A DNA stretch of 64,000 nt from Acidobacteriota bacterium (GTDB lineage: Bacteria > Acidobacteriota > Blastocatellia > HR10). A program made the translations under genes and the position numbers. Below are positions 1-9,118 of the stretch, in pieces; positions within the stretch are counted from its first letter, which is position 1, and every line of letters begins with the position of its first letter. A model generated the notes under the pieces. It was not told the origin of the DNA, made no database searches, and saw nothing but the letters and a program-made list of their open reading frames with translations. The stretch is taken from assembly GCA_030550025.1 (NCBI GenBank), contig JAUQQC010000005.1, positions 62,001-126,000 of the forward strand. Direction: 5' to 3'.

Positions 1-45
1 GAACGCGACCGTTTCCCGAACGCGTTCGTACAAGGACTTCGTCAT
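1..45 (-). CDS. N-terminus of a truncated gene (MTKSLYERVRETVAF...), possibly purine-nucleoside phosphorylase
   Basis: Reverse-strand ATG at 45..43 opens a frame running off the window edge. The N-terminus resembles PNP starts, and the neighbours are a nucleoside transporter and a pyrimidine phosphorylase. Confidence 0.35.
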   Translation of the reverse strand, partial: MTKSLYERVRETVAF

Positions 46-92
46 CTCATCCCCCTTTCGCCGCTCATGCTAGACCGAAGCCGCTTCGGCGG

Positions 93-1547
93 TCAACTGA
101 TCAGCCCAGCGATCGTCCCGGTTAAGCACGTCGTCAGGAATCCGCCGATCATCGCCCGCAACCCCAATTCCGCGAGATCGCCCCGCCGATTGGGTGCGAT
201 CCCTCCGATCCCGCCGATCTGAATGCCGATGGAGGCGAAGTTGGCGAATCCACAGAGCGCGTAGGTGGCGATCATCACCGAGCGCGGATGCAGCTCCGAC
301 TGCACGCGCGCCAGCTCCGCATAGGCGACGAATTCGTTGAGAATGAGCTTTTGCCCGAGCAGATTCCCCACCTCGGTGATGTCCGCCGTCGGCACGCCCA
401 TGAGGAAAGCCAATGGCGCGAAGAGCCGACCGAGGATCCACTGCAGGTTCGGCGGGATGAAGCTCACACGCGCGTGCAGGAAGCCGAGGATCGCATTCAC
501 CAAGGCGATCAGGGCGATGAAGGCGATGAGCATGGCCGCGACATTGATGGCCAAACGCGCCCCATCGCTCGCTCCGCGCGCGGCCGCTTCGATCACATTC
601 CGATCCTCGGTCTTCACCTCGATCCTCACCACGCCGCGCGTGAGCGGCTCCTCCTTCTCCGGGATCAAGATCTTCGCCATCATGATGGCGCCGGGCGCCG
701 CCATGACGCTCCCCGTCAACAGGTACACGGGATTGATCCCCATGCCGATGTAAGCAGCCATGACGCCCCCGGCGATCGTCGCCATGCCACCGAGCATCAG
801 ACAGAGCAATTCCGAACGCGTCATCGAGGGCACGTACGGGGCGATGATCAATGGCGCCTCCGTCTGCCCCATGAAGACATTGGCCGCCGCAGCTAAGCTC
901 TCGGCCCCGCTCACCTTCATCGTCCACGCCATGAACTTCGCCATGGCGAGCACAATCCGCTGCATGATGCCGAGATAATAGAGGATCGAGAAGAACGACG
1001 AGACGAAGATGATCGTCGGCAACACGCGAAAGGCGAAGATGACGCCCAGACGCTCTCCGGCCAGCGGTCCGAAGACGAACGCAGCGCCTTCGACGGAGAA
1101 GGCCAAGAGCCGGCGGATCAGCTCGCCGAGCTGATCGAAGAACCATCGTCCCGGGATAGTTCGCAGAATGAGCAGCGCCAGGGCGATCTGCAACCCCACA
1201 CCCCAGAAGAGGACGCGCAGGCTCACCTCGCGCGGGCTGTTCGAGAGGAGGAACGCGATCCCCAAGATGACGAGGACGCCCACAAGCCCAACCAACCGCG
1301 TCCTCCAAGGGACGGCGGCCGCGCGCGCGCGATCGCGCATGTCGAGCGATGGTCGCTCATCCCCTTGAATCGCCCCAGCGAGTGCGTGTTCATGCGCCGT
1401 CGGCGCCGAAGGGGCGGATGCCCTGGGCAAAGCTGCGAGCGCGCGCACCTTCTCCCCTTCGATGGCGAGGGAGAGGATTCCCGCTCCCGCGAGCAACGCG
1501 CCCAGGACGAGTCCAACTTTGCATCGAAAGGCTCGATCCGTCTTCAT
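93..1547 (-). CDS. Concentrative nucleoside transporter (CNT/NupC family)
   Basis: 484 aa polytopic protein with the motif block FVFGPLAGE...FRVLPTIIFVSSFFSILYYLGIMQ...GAESLAAAANVFMGQTEAPLIIAPYV typical of CNT transporters. Confidence 0.92.
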   Translation of the reverse strand: MKTDRAFRCKVGLVLGALLAGAGILSLAIEGEKVRALAALPRASAPSAPTAHEHALAGAIQGDERPSLDMRDRARAAAVPWRTRLVGLVGVLVILGIAFLLSNSPREVSLRVLFWGVGLQIALALLILRTIPGRWFFDQLGELIRRLLAFSVEGAAFVFGPLAGERLGVIFAFRVLPTIIFVSSFFSILYYLGIMQRIVLAMAKFMAWTMKVSGAESLAAAANVFMGQTEAPLIIAPYVPSMTRSELLCLMLGGMATIAGGVMAAYIGMGINPVYLLTGSVMAAPGAIMMAKILIPEKEEPLTRGVVRIEVKTEDRNVIEAAARGASDGARLAINVAAMLIAFIALIALVNAILGFLHARVSFIPPNLQWILGRLFAPLAFLMGVPTADITEVGNLLGQKLILNEFVAYAELARVQSELHPRSVMIATYALCGFANFASIGIQIGGIGGIAPNRRGDLAELGLRAMIGGFLTTCLTGTIAGLIS

Positions 1548-1602
1548 CCCCCCTCCTGAGCTCGTGAAGGTTTCGGGCGGAAGGCCCGACGCTGTCGGAC
1601 GC

Positions 1603-2904
1603 TCACACGATGGCTCTGATCAAGGGATCGGGCGGCGGCGCCGTAGCGCCGATGACGAACGCCGCACGGACTTGCTCCAAGGCGCGCGGGAGCCGTTTGT
1701 CGTCGTTGTAATAAAGCGTGCAGAGCGCTTCCCCACGCGTGACGGGCTCGCCCACCTTCTTGTGGACGATGAGGCCGACGGCATGGTCAATAGGTGCGTG
1801 AAGCTGCTCACGCCCGGCGCCGAGCAGCATGGACGCTGTGCCCAGCCGCTCAGCATGAGCTTCGACCACCACGCCTTCGGCTTCCGCGCGATAGTCGAAG
1901 CGGAATCGCGCCTGCGGCAAGCGCGCGTAATCGTCCACGACGCGCGGATCGCCGCCTTGGGCCTCGATGATCTCCCGGAACTTCTCCAGTGCAGCTCCGC
2001 TCTGCAAGATGCGCTCGGCCATATGCCGGGCTTCGGCGAGATCCGCCGCGCGATCGCCCAGAAGCAGCATGTGCGCGGCCAGCTCCAGCGACAGCGCGCG
2101 CAGATCGTCCGGGCCCCGCCCCTTCAACGTCTCCATGCTCTCGATCACCTCCAAGGCATTGCCGATGGCGCGCCCAAGCGGCTGATTCATGTCCGTCAAC
2201 AGTGCCCGCACGCGCTTGCCCATACGTCGTCCGACGTCCACCAAGCGTTCGGCCAGATCGCGCGCCTCCGCCTCGCTCTTCATGAAGGCGCCCTTTCCCA
2301 CCTTGACATCGAGCACCAGTGCGTCAATCCCCTCGGCCACCTTCTTGCTCATGATGCTCGCCACAATAAGCGGCACGCACTCCACCGTCGCCGTGACATC
2401 GCGCAAGGCATAGAGCTTGCGATCGGCCGGGACGATCTCCTCCGTCTGTCCCACGAGCGCGGCGCCGACGCGTTCGACCAATCGGCGGATCCTCTCCAAA
2501 GGAAGCTGCACGCGAAAGCCCGGGATGGATTCCAGCTTATCGAGCGTCCCCCCCGTGTGCGCCAGACCGCGACCGGAGATCATCGGCACGCGCACGCCCG
2601 CGGCCGCGGCAATCGGGGCCAAGACGAGCGACGTCTTATCGCCCACGCCCCCGGTGCTGTGTTTGTCCACCTTCGCCTCCGGCAGGTGCCCGAACTCCAA
2701 TGTGCGCCCCGATCGCACCATCTCTTCAGTTAAGACGAGCGTCTCCTCCACCGTCATCCCCCGCCACATCGTCGCCATCAAAAAGGCGGCCATCTGATAG
2801 TCGGGGATCTCCCCTCGCGTATAGCCGCGAATGAGGAAGGCAATCTCTTCAGGCGTGAGCGCCCGTCCGTCTCGCTTCTTTCGAATTAGATCGACGACGC
2901 GCAT
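1603..2904 (-). CDS. deoA: Thymidine/pyrimidine-nucleoside phosphorylase
   Basis: MRVVDLIRKKRDGRALTPEEI...KHSTGGVGDKTSL...SGRGLAHTGGTLDKLESIPGF. ATG at 2904 is preferred over the ORF-track start (2973), which overlaps ispF. Confidence 0.93.
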   Translation of the reverse strand: MRVVDLIRKKRDGRALTPEEIAFLIRGYTRGEIPDYQMAAFLMATMWRGMTVEETLVLTEEMVRSGRTLEFGHLPEAKVDKHSTGGVGDKTSLVLAPIAAAAGVRVPMISGRGLAHTGGTLDKLESIPGFRVQLPLERIRRLVERVGAALVGQTEEIVPADRKLYALRDVTATVECVPLIVASIMSKKVAEGIDALVLDVKVGKGAFMKSEAEARDLAERLVDVGRRMGKRVRALLTDMNQPLGRAIGNALEVIESMETLKGRGPDDLRALSLELAAHMLLLGDRAADLAEARHMAERILQSGAALEKFREIIEAQGGDPRVVDDYARLPQARFRFDYRAEAEGVVVEAHAERLGTASMLLGAGREQLHAPIDHAVGLIVHKKVGEPVTRGEALCTLYYNDDKRLPRALEQVRAAFVIGATAPPPDPLIRAIV

Positions 2905-2945
2905 GTCCGCTCCATCGGACCCTTCGTCCGGCCGGCGAGGCTCGC

Positions 2946-3431
2946 TCACCTTTCCGATCGCCGCAGTAGGCACACGGCATACGCCGCGATGGCCTCCCCG
3001 CGACCAATGGCCCCGACGCCTTCGTTTGTCTTCGCCTTGACGTTGACCCGATCCGGTGAGACTCGAAGTAACTCCGCCACCCGATCCCGCATGGCCTCCA
3101 GCATGGGCGACAGCCGCGGTGCTTCGGCCAAGATCGTCACATCCACGTTCTCGATCTCGAACCCGCGCCGCGTGATCTCCGCAAGCACGGCCTCCAAAAG
3201 CTGTGCGCTGGAGATGCCGGCATACCGCGGATCCGTATCCGGGAAATGCCGCCCCAAATCCCCGAGGGCTGCAGCTCCCAAAAGCGCATCGCAGATACTA
3301 TGAAGGACGACATCGGCATCCGAGTGTCCCGCCAATCCCTCGGGGAAGGGGATCTCGATCCCTCCCAGCACGAGTCGCCGTCCCTCGACCAGGCGATGGA
3401 GATCATACCCGAATCCGACCCGCCCGTTCAC
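2946..3431 (-). CDS. ispF: 2-C-methyl-D-erythritol 2,4-cyclodiphosphate synthase
   Basis: GYDLHRLVEGRRLVLGGIEIPFPEGLAGHSDADVVLHSICDALLGAAALGDLGRHFPDTD is the canonical IspF signature. Confidence 0.96.
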   Translation of the reverse strand: MNGRVGFGYDLHRLVEGRRLVLGGIEIPFPEGLAGHSDADVVLHSICDALLGAAALGDLGRHFPDTDPRYAGISSAQLLEAVLAEITRRGFEIENVDVTILAEAPRLSPMLEAMRDRVAELLRVSPDRVNVKAKTNEGVGAIGRGEAIAAYAVCLLRRSER

Positions 3432-4150
3432 TTCCCCTCCTCCACGCGCACGAGCGCTTCAGCCAGAAGCAGATCCTCGGGCCACGTGATCTTCACGTTG
3501 CGGACCGATCCCTGGACAATGACGACTGGCCATCCGCAGCGCTCGACGAGCGCCGCATCATCGGTCGCCGTGACTCCTTCGCGCAAGGCCCGCTCATATG
3601 CCTCGAAGAGGATCGCGGCCCGAAACGCCTGCGGGGTCTGCGCCAGATAGAGGCGGCGGCGCTCCAACGTACCGATGACGCGTTCATCTTCGACTTCTTT
3701 GACCGTCTCCGCGATGGGGAGAGCCAAAAGCGCAGCGCCCACTGCGCGCGCCCGCTCGATGACGCACGCGATCTGCTCGGGCGTGACGAAGGGGCGAACG
3801 CCATCGTGAACGAGGAGAATGTCCGCGGCCTCTGGCGAGATCGTCTGCAGAGCGCGCGCGACCGAATGCAAGCGTTCTGGCCCGCCCGCGATCACGGCCG
3901 CGAGCTTCGTCACCGGCACGGCCGCGAACATTGCCTCGGCGCGCGCCCGCAGGTCCTCCGGCACGACGACCACCAGGCGATGCACCTCCGAACACGCTTC
4001 AAACGGACGCAACGTGCGGAGGATGATCGGCTCTCCCGCCAGCGAGAGGAACGCCTTCGGGACATCCGCGCCGATTCTCTTCCCTCGTCCGGCCGCGACA
4101 ATAATGGCGACGTTCGTCTCGCTCACCCCTGTCCAGGCCTTCCCCGCCAA
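3428..4150 (-). CDS. ispD: 2-C-methyl-D-erythritol 4-phosphate cytidylyltransferase
   Basis: VAIIVAAGRGKRIGADVPKAFLSLAGEPIILRTL...VHDGVRPFV. Overlaps ispF by 4 bp. Confidence 0.95.
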   Translation of the reverse strand: MAGKAWTGVSETNVAIIVAAGRGKRIGADVPKAFLSLAGEPIILRTLRPFEACSEVHRLVVVVPEDLRARAEAMFAAVPVTKLAAVIAGGPERLHSVARALQTISPEAADILLVHDGVRPFVTPEQIACVIERARAVGAALLALPIAETVKEVEDERVIGTLERRRLYLAQTPQAFRAAILFEAYERALREGVTATDDAALVERCGWPVVIVQGSVRNVKITWPEDLLLAEALVRVEEGK

Positions 4151-4154
4151 GCGT

Positions 4155-5198
4155 TCATGAGTCCTCCACCGCCTGCGATGACCGCGAGCCGCGCGTCGAA
4201 CGCGTGTCCTCGATGTAGCGCCCGAAGATCATCTTCCCCGCCGTCGTCTGCAAGACGCTGGTCACCGTCGCCTCGATGGTCTTGCCGATCATCTTCCGCG
4301 CGTTGTCCACGACGACCATCGTCCCATCGTCCAGATAGGCGACCCCTTGATTGGCCTCCTTCCCTTCCTTGAGGATGAAGACGCGCATCGTCTCACCCGG
4401 CAAGACCACCGGCTTCAGCGCGTTGGCCAACTCATTGATGTTCAAGACCTCGACGCCTCGCAGCTGCGCCACTTTGTTGAGATTGAAATCGTTGGTCACG
4501 ATCTTCGCGTCCAATTGCTTGGCCAACTCGATGAGCTTTTGATCCACGTCCCGCAGCTCGGGGAAGTCAACCTCGGAGAATTGGACCGTGACGCCATGCT
4601 TAGTCTGCAGCTTCTGCAAGATGTCCAACCCGCGCCGACCGCGATTTCGCTTATGCGCATCCGGAGAATCGGCGATCTGCTGCAGCTCCCGGAGGATGAA
4701 GTTCGGGATCACGAGCACGCCTTCGAGGAATCCCGTCTCCACGATGTCCGCAATGCGCCCATCAATGATGACGCTCGTATCGAGGATCTTCACGTTCCGC
4801 TGACTGCGCTCGCGCAAGAACCCGCCGAGGGCCGACAGGTCGAGGAACTCCCCCTTCGCGGCACCAACCATCAGGCCCACATAGGCCATCAGCAAAAGCA
4901 GCGCCAGCGTCACATAAGCTCGCACGTCTGAGGGAAGTGCCCCTTGCACCGTGATGAGAAAGCCGATGAGCGTCGCGCCGATGATGCCGAGGATAGACCC
5001 CATGGCCGCCCCGATGAGCGTCTTCAGCGACGCCCGACGCACGCGCGTTTCGAAGAAGATGATCGCCAAAGCCAACGCCGTGGCCGCCATCACCGAGAGA
5101 CGCACATCATGAGCGATAGGGCGGAGAAAATACCCCGCGATGATCAAGATGCCTACGAAAACGATCCGAATGAGCAGAACATCCCAATTCACTCGCAT
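4155..5198 (-). CDS. PIN/TRAM domain integral membrane protein (YacL-like)
   Basis: N-terminal TM helices, then PIN core ILDTSVIIDGRIADI...FILRELQQIADS...KIVTNDFNLNKVAQLRGVEVLNINEL and a TRAM-like C-terminus. Confidence 0.9.
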   Translation of the reverse strand: MRVNWDVLLIRIVFVGILIIAGYFLRPIAHDVRLSVMAATALALAIIFFETRVRRASLKTLIGAAMGSILGIIGATLIGFLITVQGALPSDVRAYVTLALLLLMAYVGLMVGAAKGEFLDLSALGGFLRERSQRNVKILDTSVIIDGRIADIVETGFLEGVLVIPNFILRELQQIADSPDAHKRNRGRRGLDILQKLQTKHGVTVQFSEVDFPELRDVDQKLIELAKQLDAKIVTNDFNLNKVAQLRGVEVLNINELANALKPVVLPGETMRVFILKEGKEANQGVAYLDDGTMVVVDNARKMIGKTIEATVTSVLQTTAGKMIFGRYIEDTRSTRGSRSSQAVEDS

Positions 5199-5280
5199 GA
5201 TCGCTCCTTCCGATCGCCGCCCGTTGCGCGCGGCGATCTGGTACGAGAATTACAATAGCGAACGCTCGACGATCCCCCGT

Positions 5281-6651
5281 TCACTCCGACAGCAGGAGGT
5301 CGAGGACTTCGAAGATCGAGCGCACGCCGATGACTTCCAGCGTCTCCGACGCCTCCACGCTCCGGCGATTGTTCTCCGGCAGGACGAGGTGTCGGAAGCC
5401 CATCTGCGCGGCCTCTCTCGCGCGCGCGGCGGCCGCCGAGACGGCCCGCACCTCTCCGGCTAATCCGACCTCTCCGAAGACGACCGTCTGTGGGTCGAAC
5501 GCCACATTTCGAAAGCTGGAGGCGACGGCCGCGACAATGGCCAGATCCACGGCCGGCTCATCCACACTGATCCCCCCGGCGACGTTGACGAAGACATCGC
5601 ACCCGGCCAATTGCAATCCCGCCCGTCGCTCCAGCACGGCCAAAAGCAGGGCCACCCGATAGGGATCCACGCCGCGCGTCATCCGCCGCCCCACGCCGTA
5701 GCCGCTCGATCCGACCAGCGCCTGCAGCTCGATCAAGATCGGGCGCGTCCCTTCCAGGCACGCGGAGACGACTGATCCCGAGACGCCCAACGGACGCTCG
5801 CTCAGGAACATCGCCGAAGGATTCGGCACGGGGATCAATCCCCGCGACGTCATCTCGAAGACCCCCACTTCGTTGGTCGCCCCGTAGCGATTCTTCACGG
5901 CGCGGATCACGCGATGGTTTTGATGTCGTTCGCCTTCGAAATAGAGGACCGTGTCCACGATGTGCTCGAGCGCTTTTGGCCCGGCGATCATCCCCTCCTT
6001 GGTCACGTGCCCGATCAAGAAGATGGGGATCTCATGGCTTTTGGCGAGCATGAGGAAACGAGTCGCCGCCTCGCGCACCTGCGTGAGACTACCCGGCACC
6101 GACTCGAACGCCTCGGAGAAGATCGTTTGGATGGAGTCAATGACGACGGCCGAGGGGCGCAGCGTCTCAATGGCGTCGCACACGGACTCCAACTGCGTCT
6201 CCGTCAAGACATAGAGCGCCCGCGCCTGCAGGCCCAGACGTTCCCCCCGCATCTTGATCTGCCGCTCCGATTCTTCGCCCGAGACATAGAGCACAGCCCC
6301 ATATCGGCGGGTCAATTGATCGGCGACCTGCAGCAGTAGGGTGCTCTTGCCGATCCCCGGATCGCCGCCGACGAGCACGACACTTCCCGGAACGATCCCC
6401 CCCCCTAAGACGCGATCGAATTCGGGAAGACCGCTCGTCCAGCGAACGTCTGCGTGAGGTTCGATCTCCGCATAAGACTTCGGAGCCGCGCGACCCATGT
6501 ACCCGAGGCGGCGCCGTTCGCTCTCGGGCGAAGGCGCTCTCTCCTCAACGAGCGAATTCCACTCTCCGCAGGCTGGACACTTCCCCAACCACTTGGGCGA
6601 TTGATACCCGCATTGCTGGCAAATATAGACGGTCTTTTGGCCCCTCGCCAC
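5281..6651 (-). CDS. radA: DNA repair protein RadA
   Basis: C4 zinc finger YICQQCGYQSPKWLGKCPACGEWNSL; Walker A GGDPGIGKSTLL; KNRYGATNEVGVFEM. GTG at 6651 (VARGQKTVYIC) is the likely start; the ORF track extends to 6702. Confidence 0.95.
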   Translation of the reverse strand: MARGQKTVYICQQCGYQSPKWLGKCPACGEWNSLVEERAPSPESERRRLGYMGRAAPKSYAEIEPHADVRWTSGLPEFDRVLGGGIVPGSVVLVGGDPGIGKSTLLLQVADQLTRRYGAVLYVSGEESERQIKMRGERLGLQARALYVLTETQLESVCDAIETLRPSAVVIDSIQTIFSEAFESVPGSLTQVREAATRFLMLAKSHEIPIFLIGHVTKEGMIAGPKALEHIVDTVLYFEGERHQNHRVIRAVKNRYGATNEVGVFEMTSRGLIPVPNPSAMFLSERPLGVSGSVVSACLEGTRPILIELQALVGSSGYGVGRRMTRGVDPYRVALLLAVLERRAGLQLAGCDVFVNVAGGISVDEPAVDLAIVAAVASSFRNVAFDPQTVVFGEVGLAGEVRAVSAAAARAREAAQMGFRHLVLPENNRRSVEASETLEVIGVRSIFEVLDLLLSE

Positions 6652-6661
6652 GTTCCGTCCG

Positions 6662-6691
6662 TTGCTCCTTTCGATCTCGGATCGGTATAAT
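6662..6691 (+). promoter_or_regulatory. sigma70-like promoter upstream of ribD (TTGCTC-18-TATAAT)
   Basis: TTGCTC 6662-6667, perfect TATAAT 6686-6691. Confidence 0.45.
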
Positions 6692-6701
6692 TGTGACCGC
6701 A

Positions 6702-7874
6702 ATGCCGGTGAGTGTCAATCACATCGGTCTCTGGCGCGCCAATCTCGCTCATGGCTCCCTCTCCTTGACGGCGTCAGCGCCCACAGACGAAGACTACGTG
6801 CGCTTAGCCCTGGAACTGGCCGCCTCGGCCAAGGGGGAAGTCAGCCCAAATCCCTTGGTCGGCGCCCTCGTCGTCAAAGATGGACGCATCGTCGGTCGCG
6901 GCGTCCATCGTTACGCCGAAGTGAAGCACGCCGAAGTCCTCGCTCTGGAAGAGGCCGGAGAGCTGGCGCGCGGGGCGACGCTCTACACGAATCTGGAACC
7001 CTGCTGTCACCATGGCCGGACGCCGCCTTGCACCGACGCCATCATCCGCGCTGGCATCGCGCGCGTCGTCGCCTCCATGGTGGATCCGAACCCACAGGTG
7101 TGCGGACGCGGCTTCGAGGCGTTGCGCCGTGCAGGCATTCGCGTGGACGTCGGCATCGCCGAAGCTGAAGCGCAGCGGTTGAACGAGAAGTTCGTCCGTT
7201 ATATCACCTCGGGACGCCCCTTCGTGCATGTGAAGATCGCCATGAGCCTCGATGGTCGGATCGCGACGGCGACTGGCCATTCCCGGTGGATCACGAGCGA
7301 CATCTCGCGCCAGGCCGTTCACGCTCTGCGCCACGAGTACGATGCACTCTTGGTCGGCATCGGGACCGTGCTCGCCGATGATCCGGAGTTGACCGATCGT
7401 TCGGCTCGCCCGCGCCATCGGCCGCTCGTTCGCGTCGTGCTGGATTCGCGCCTGCGCATCCCCCTTGCGTCGAAGCTCGTGCGCACGGCGCGACAGTGGC
7501 CCCTGTGGATCTTCACGACGGAGCAGTTCAGCGAGCGCGCGTACCGCCTCATCGAGTGCGGTGCTTCGGTGATCCCCGTCCCGGCTCGTGCCGGACGTGT
7601 GGATATATCGGCCGTCCTGGAGGAACTCGGCCGACGGGAGATCACGAGCCTTCTGGTCGAAGGAGGAGCGGAAATCCACGCCGCCTTCCTGCAACAGGGA
7701 TTCGCCGATAAGCTGACGCTCTTCATCGCGCCGAAGATCATCGGCGGACGGCGCGCTATTCCGGCCGTCGGTGGCGAAGACATTCCGACGCTCGATCGCG
7801 CGCTCTCGGTCCAGATCGTCAACGTCGCGCGCTCGGGCGACGACGTGGAGATCACTGCCTATCCCACTGCCTGA
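6702..7874 (+). CDS. ribD: Bifunctional diaminohydroxyphosphoribosylaminopyrimidine deaminase / 5-amino-6-(5-phosphoribosylamino)uracil reductase
   Basis: KGEVSPNPLVGALVVKDGRIVGRGVH...HAEVLAL...LYTNLEPCCHHGRTPPC deaminase motif and a C-terminal reductase domain (SLDGRIATATGHSRWIT). Start site uncertain. Confidence 0.95.
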   Translation: MPVSVNHIGLWRANLAHGSLSLTASAPTDEDYVRLALELAASAKGEVSPNPLVGALVVKDGRIVGRGVHRYAEVKHAEVLALEEAGELARGATLYTNLEPCCHHGRTPPCTDAIIRAGIARVVASMVDPNPQVCGRGFEALRRAGIRVDVGIAEAEAQRLNEKFVRYITSGRPFVHVKIAMSLDGRIATATGHSRWITSDISRQAVHALRHEYDALLVGIGTVLADDPELTDRSARPRHRPLVRVVLDSRLRIPLASKLVRTARQWPLWIFTTEQFSERAYRLIECGASVIPVPARAGRVDISAVLEELGRREITSLLVEGGAEIHAAFLQQGFADKLTLFIAPKIIGGRRAIPAVGGEDIPTLDRALSVQIVNVARSGDDVEITAYPTA

Positions 7875-7898
7875 TCCGCGCGCAAGGACGACCACGCG

Positions 7899-8750
7899 AT
7901 GCGCACTCGCAAACGTCTCGGACAACATTTCCTGGCCGATCCTCGCATCGCTCGTCGGATCGTAGAGGCCGCCGATCTGCGCCCTGAGGACATCGTCTTA
8001 GAGATCGGACCGGGACGCGGCGCCTTGACCCGTTTTTTGAGCGAACGCGCGGCCCGAGTCCTGGCCGTTGAGATTGATGAAGCGCTCGTTCGTCAGCTCG
8101 CCGGCCGATGGCCCGAAGGGAAAGTCACCCTCATTGCTGGAGACATCCTGAAGCTGAATCTCGCCGAGCTTCTGGAACGAGAAGGGATCAGCGCGCCCAT
8201 CCGCGTCTTCGGCAATCTCCCCTATCACATCGCAACGGCCATCCTCCGGCATTTGCTCCGCTTCCGCGCGTACCTGCACGATATGACCGTCATGCTGCAG
8301 CGCGAAGTCGCCGATCGCATCTTGAGCCTTCCCGGAAGCAAGTCCTATGGCTATCTCTCCATCCTCGTCCAGTACTATTGCGAAGGCCAACGCCTCTTCA
8401 CGCTCCCGCCGAGCGCCTTCCGACCGCCGCCGAAGGTCTTCTCGACGGTCGTCCATCTGCGCATGCGCGACCGCCCGGCCGTGGACGTCCTCAACGAGGG
8501 ATTCTTCTTCGAGTTGGTCAGCGCGCTCTTCGCCGAACGGCGCAAGACAATCCTGAACAACCTCAAGCGCGCCACCGCGCGACTGCGGGTGAACGATCTC
8601 GCGTCGGTCCTTCAGCGCGCCGGTCTCGACCCCCGACGCCGAGCGGAAACGCTCGCGTTGGAAGAGCTGGCCGAACTGACGAAGGTTCTCGTTCAGGCGC
8701 GCGCCTCTACTTCGGGAGATGACGCCGAGCTCGGAGAACCCACGATTTGA
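7899..8750 (+). CDS. rsmA: 16S rRNA (adenine1518-N6/adenine1519-N6)-dimethyltransferase
   Basis: RKRLGQHFLADPRIARRIV...VLEIGPGRGALTRFL...FGNLPYHIATAIL. Confidence 0.95.
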   Translation: MRTRKRLGQHFLADPRIARRIVEAADLRPEDIVLEIGPGRGALTRFLSERAARVLAVEIDEALVRQLAGRWPEGKVTLIAGDILKLNLAELLEREGISAPIRVFGNLPYHIATAILRHLLRFRAYLHDMTVMLQREVADRILSLPGSKSYGYLSILVQYYCEGQRLFTLPPSAFRPPPKVFSTVVHLRMRDRPAVDVLNEGFFFELVSALFAERRKTILNNLKRATARLRVNDLASVLQRAGLDPRRRAETLALEELAELTKVLVQARASTSGDDAELGEPTI

Positions 8751-8775
8751 CAGCCCCGAGGTGATTCGCTAGAGT
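8747..8775 (+). promoter_or_regulatory. tRNA-Pro promoter (TTGACA-17-TAGAGT)
   Basis: Consensus TTGACA 8747-8752 overlapping the rsmA stop; TAGAGT 8770-8775; tRNA begins 8790. Confidence 0.6.
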
Positions 8776-8789
8776 AGAGGCCTGACCAT

Positions 8790-8867
8790 CGGGGCGTGGC
8801 GCAGCCTGGCGAGCGCGCCTGCCTTGGGAGCAGGAGGTCGGCGGTTCAAATCCGCCCGCCCCGACCA
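8790..8867 (+). tRNA. tRNA-Pro (anticodon TGG)
   Basis: Cloverleaf read by eye: acceptor CGGGGCG/CGCCCCG, anticodon arm CCTGC-CTTGGGA-GCAGG (TGG at 8825-8827), TTCAAAT loop, encoded CCA. Confidence 0.96.
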
Positions 8868-8882
8868 AGCCCTTCACCCCCC

Positions 8883-8912
8883 TCGACAAGAGCAAAAGTG
8901 AGATGCTATCTT
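8883..8912 (+). promoter_or_regulatory. tRNA-Arg promoter (TCGACA-18-TATCTT)
   Basis: Spacing and position fit initiation just before the tRNA at 8921. Confidence 0.45.
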
Positions 8913-8920
8913 TGTGGTGC

Positions 8921-8997
8921 GCCCCGATAGCTCAACTGGAAAGAGCAACGGCCTTCTAAGCCGTAGGTTGTGGGTTCGAGTCCCGCTCGGGGCGCCA
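8921..8997 (+). tRNA. tRNA-Arg (anticodon TCT)
   Basis: Acceptor GCCCCGA/TCGGGGC, anticodon arm ACGGC-CTTCTAA-GCCGT (TCT at 8955-8957), TTCGAGT loop, CCA encoded. Confidence 0.96.
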
Positions 8998-9065
8998 TAC
9001 GATGGAGCGCTCTCCAAGTCGGAATGGCCCCTCCGGAAGGAGAGTCACCCCCCTTTTAGGATCCC

Positions 9066-9094
9066 TTGCGAGCCCCTAAGGCCTTTGATACCAT
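9066..9094 (+). promoter_or_regulatory. Possible promoter of the 9.1-22.2 kb operon (TTGCGA-17-TACCAT)
   Basis: Reasonable -35/-10 spacing 25 nt upstream of the preferred ATG (9119), with the RBS TTAGGAGG before it. Confidence 0.35.
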
Positions 9095-9118
9095 ATGAGG
9101 ACGATTAGGAGGCACCTT

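Noticed and set aside
70-1308. 412-aa minus ORF
   Set aside because: Out-of-frame shadow of the CNT transporter, Arg/Gly/His-rich.
1462-2733. 423-aa plus ORF
   Set aside because: Antisense to deoA; His/Gln/Arg-rich shadow frame typical of GC-rich DNA.
8707-8895. ORF with VGAGGFEPPTSCSQGRRA
   Set aside because: Well-known artefact: antisense translation of tRNA-Pro(TGG).
8914-9108. ORF with DSSTGKSNGLLSRRLWVRVPLGAP
   Set aside because: Sense translation of tRNA-Arg; a common false ORF.
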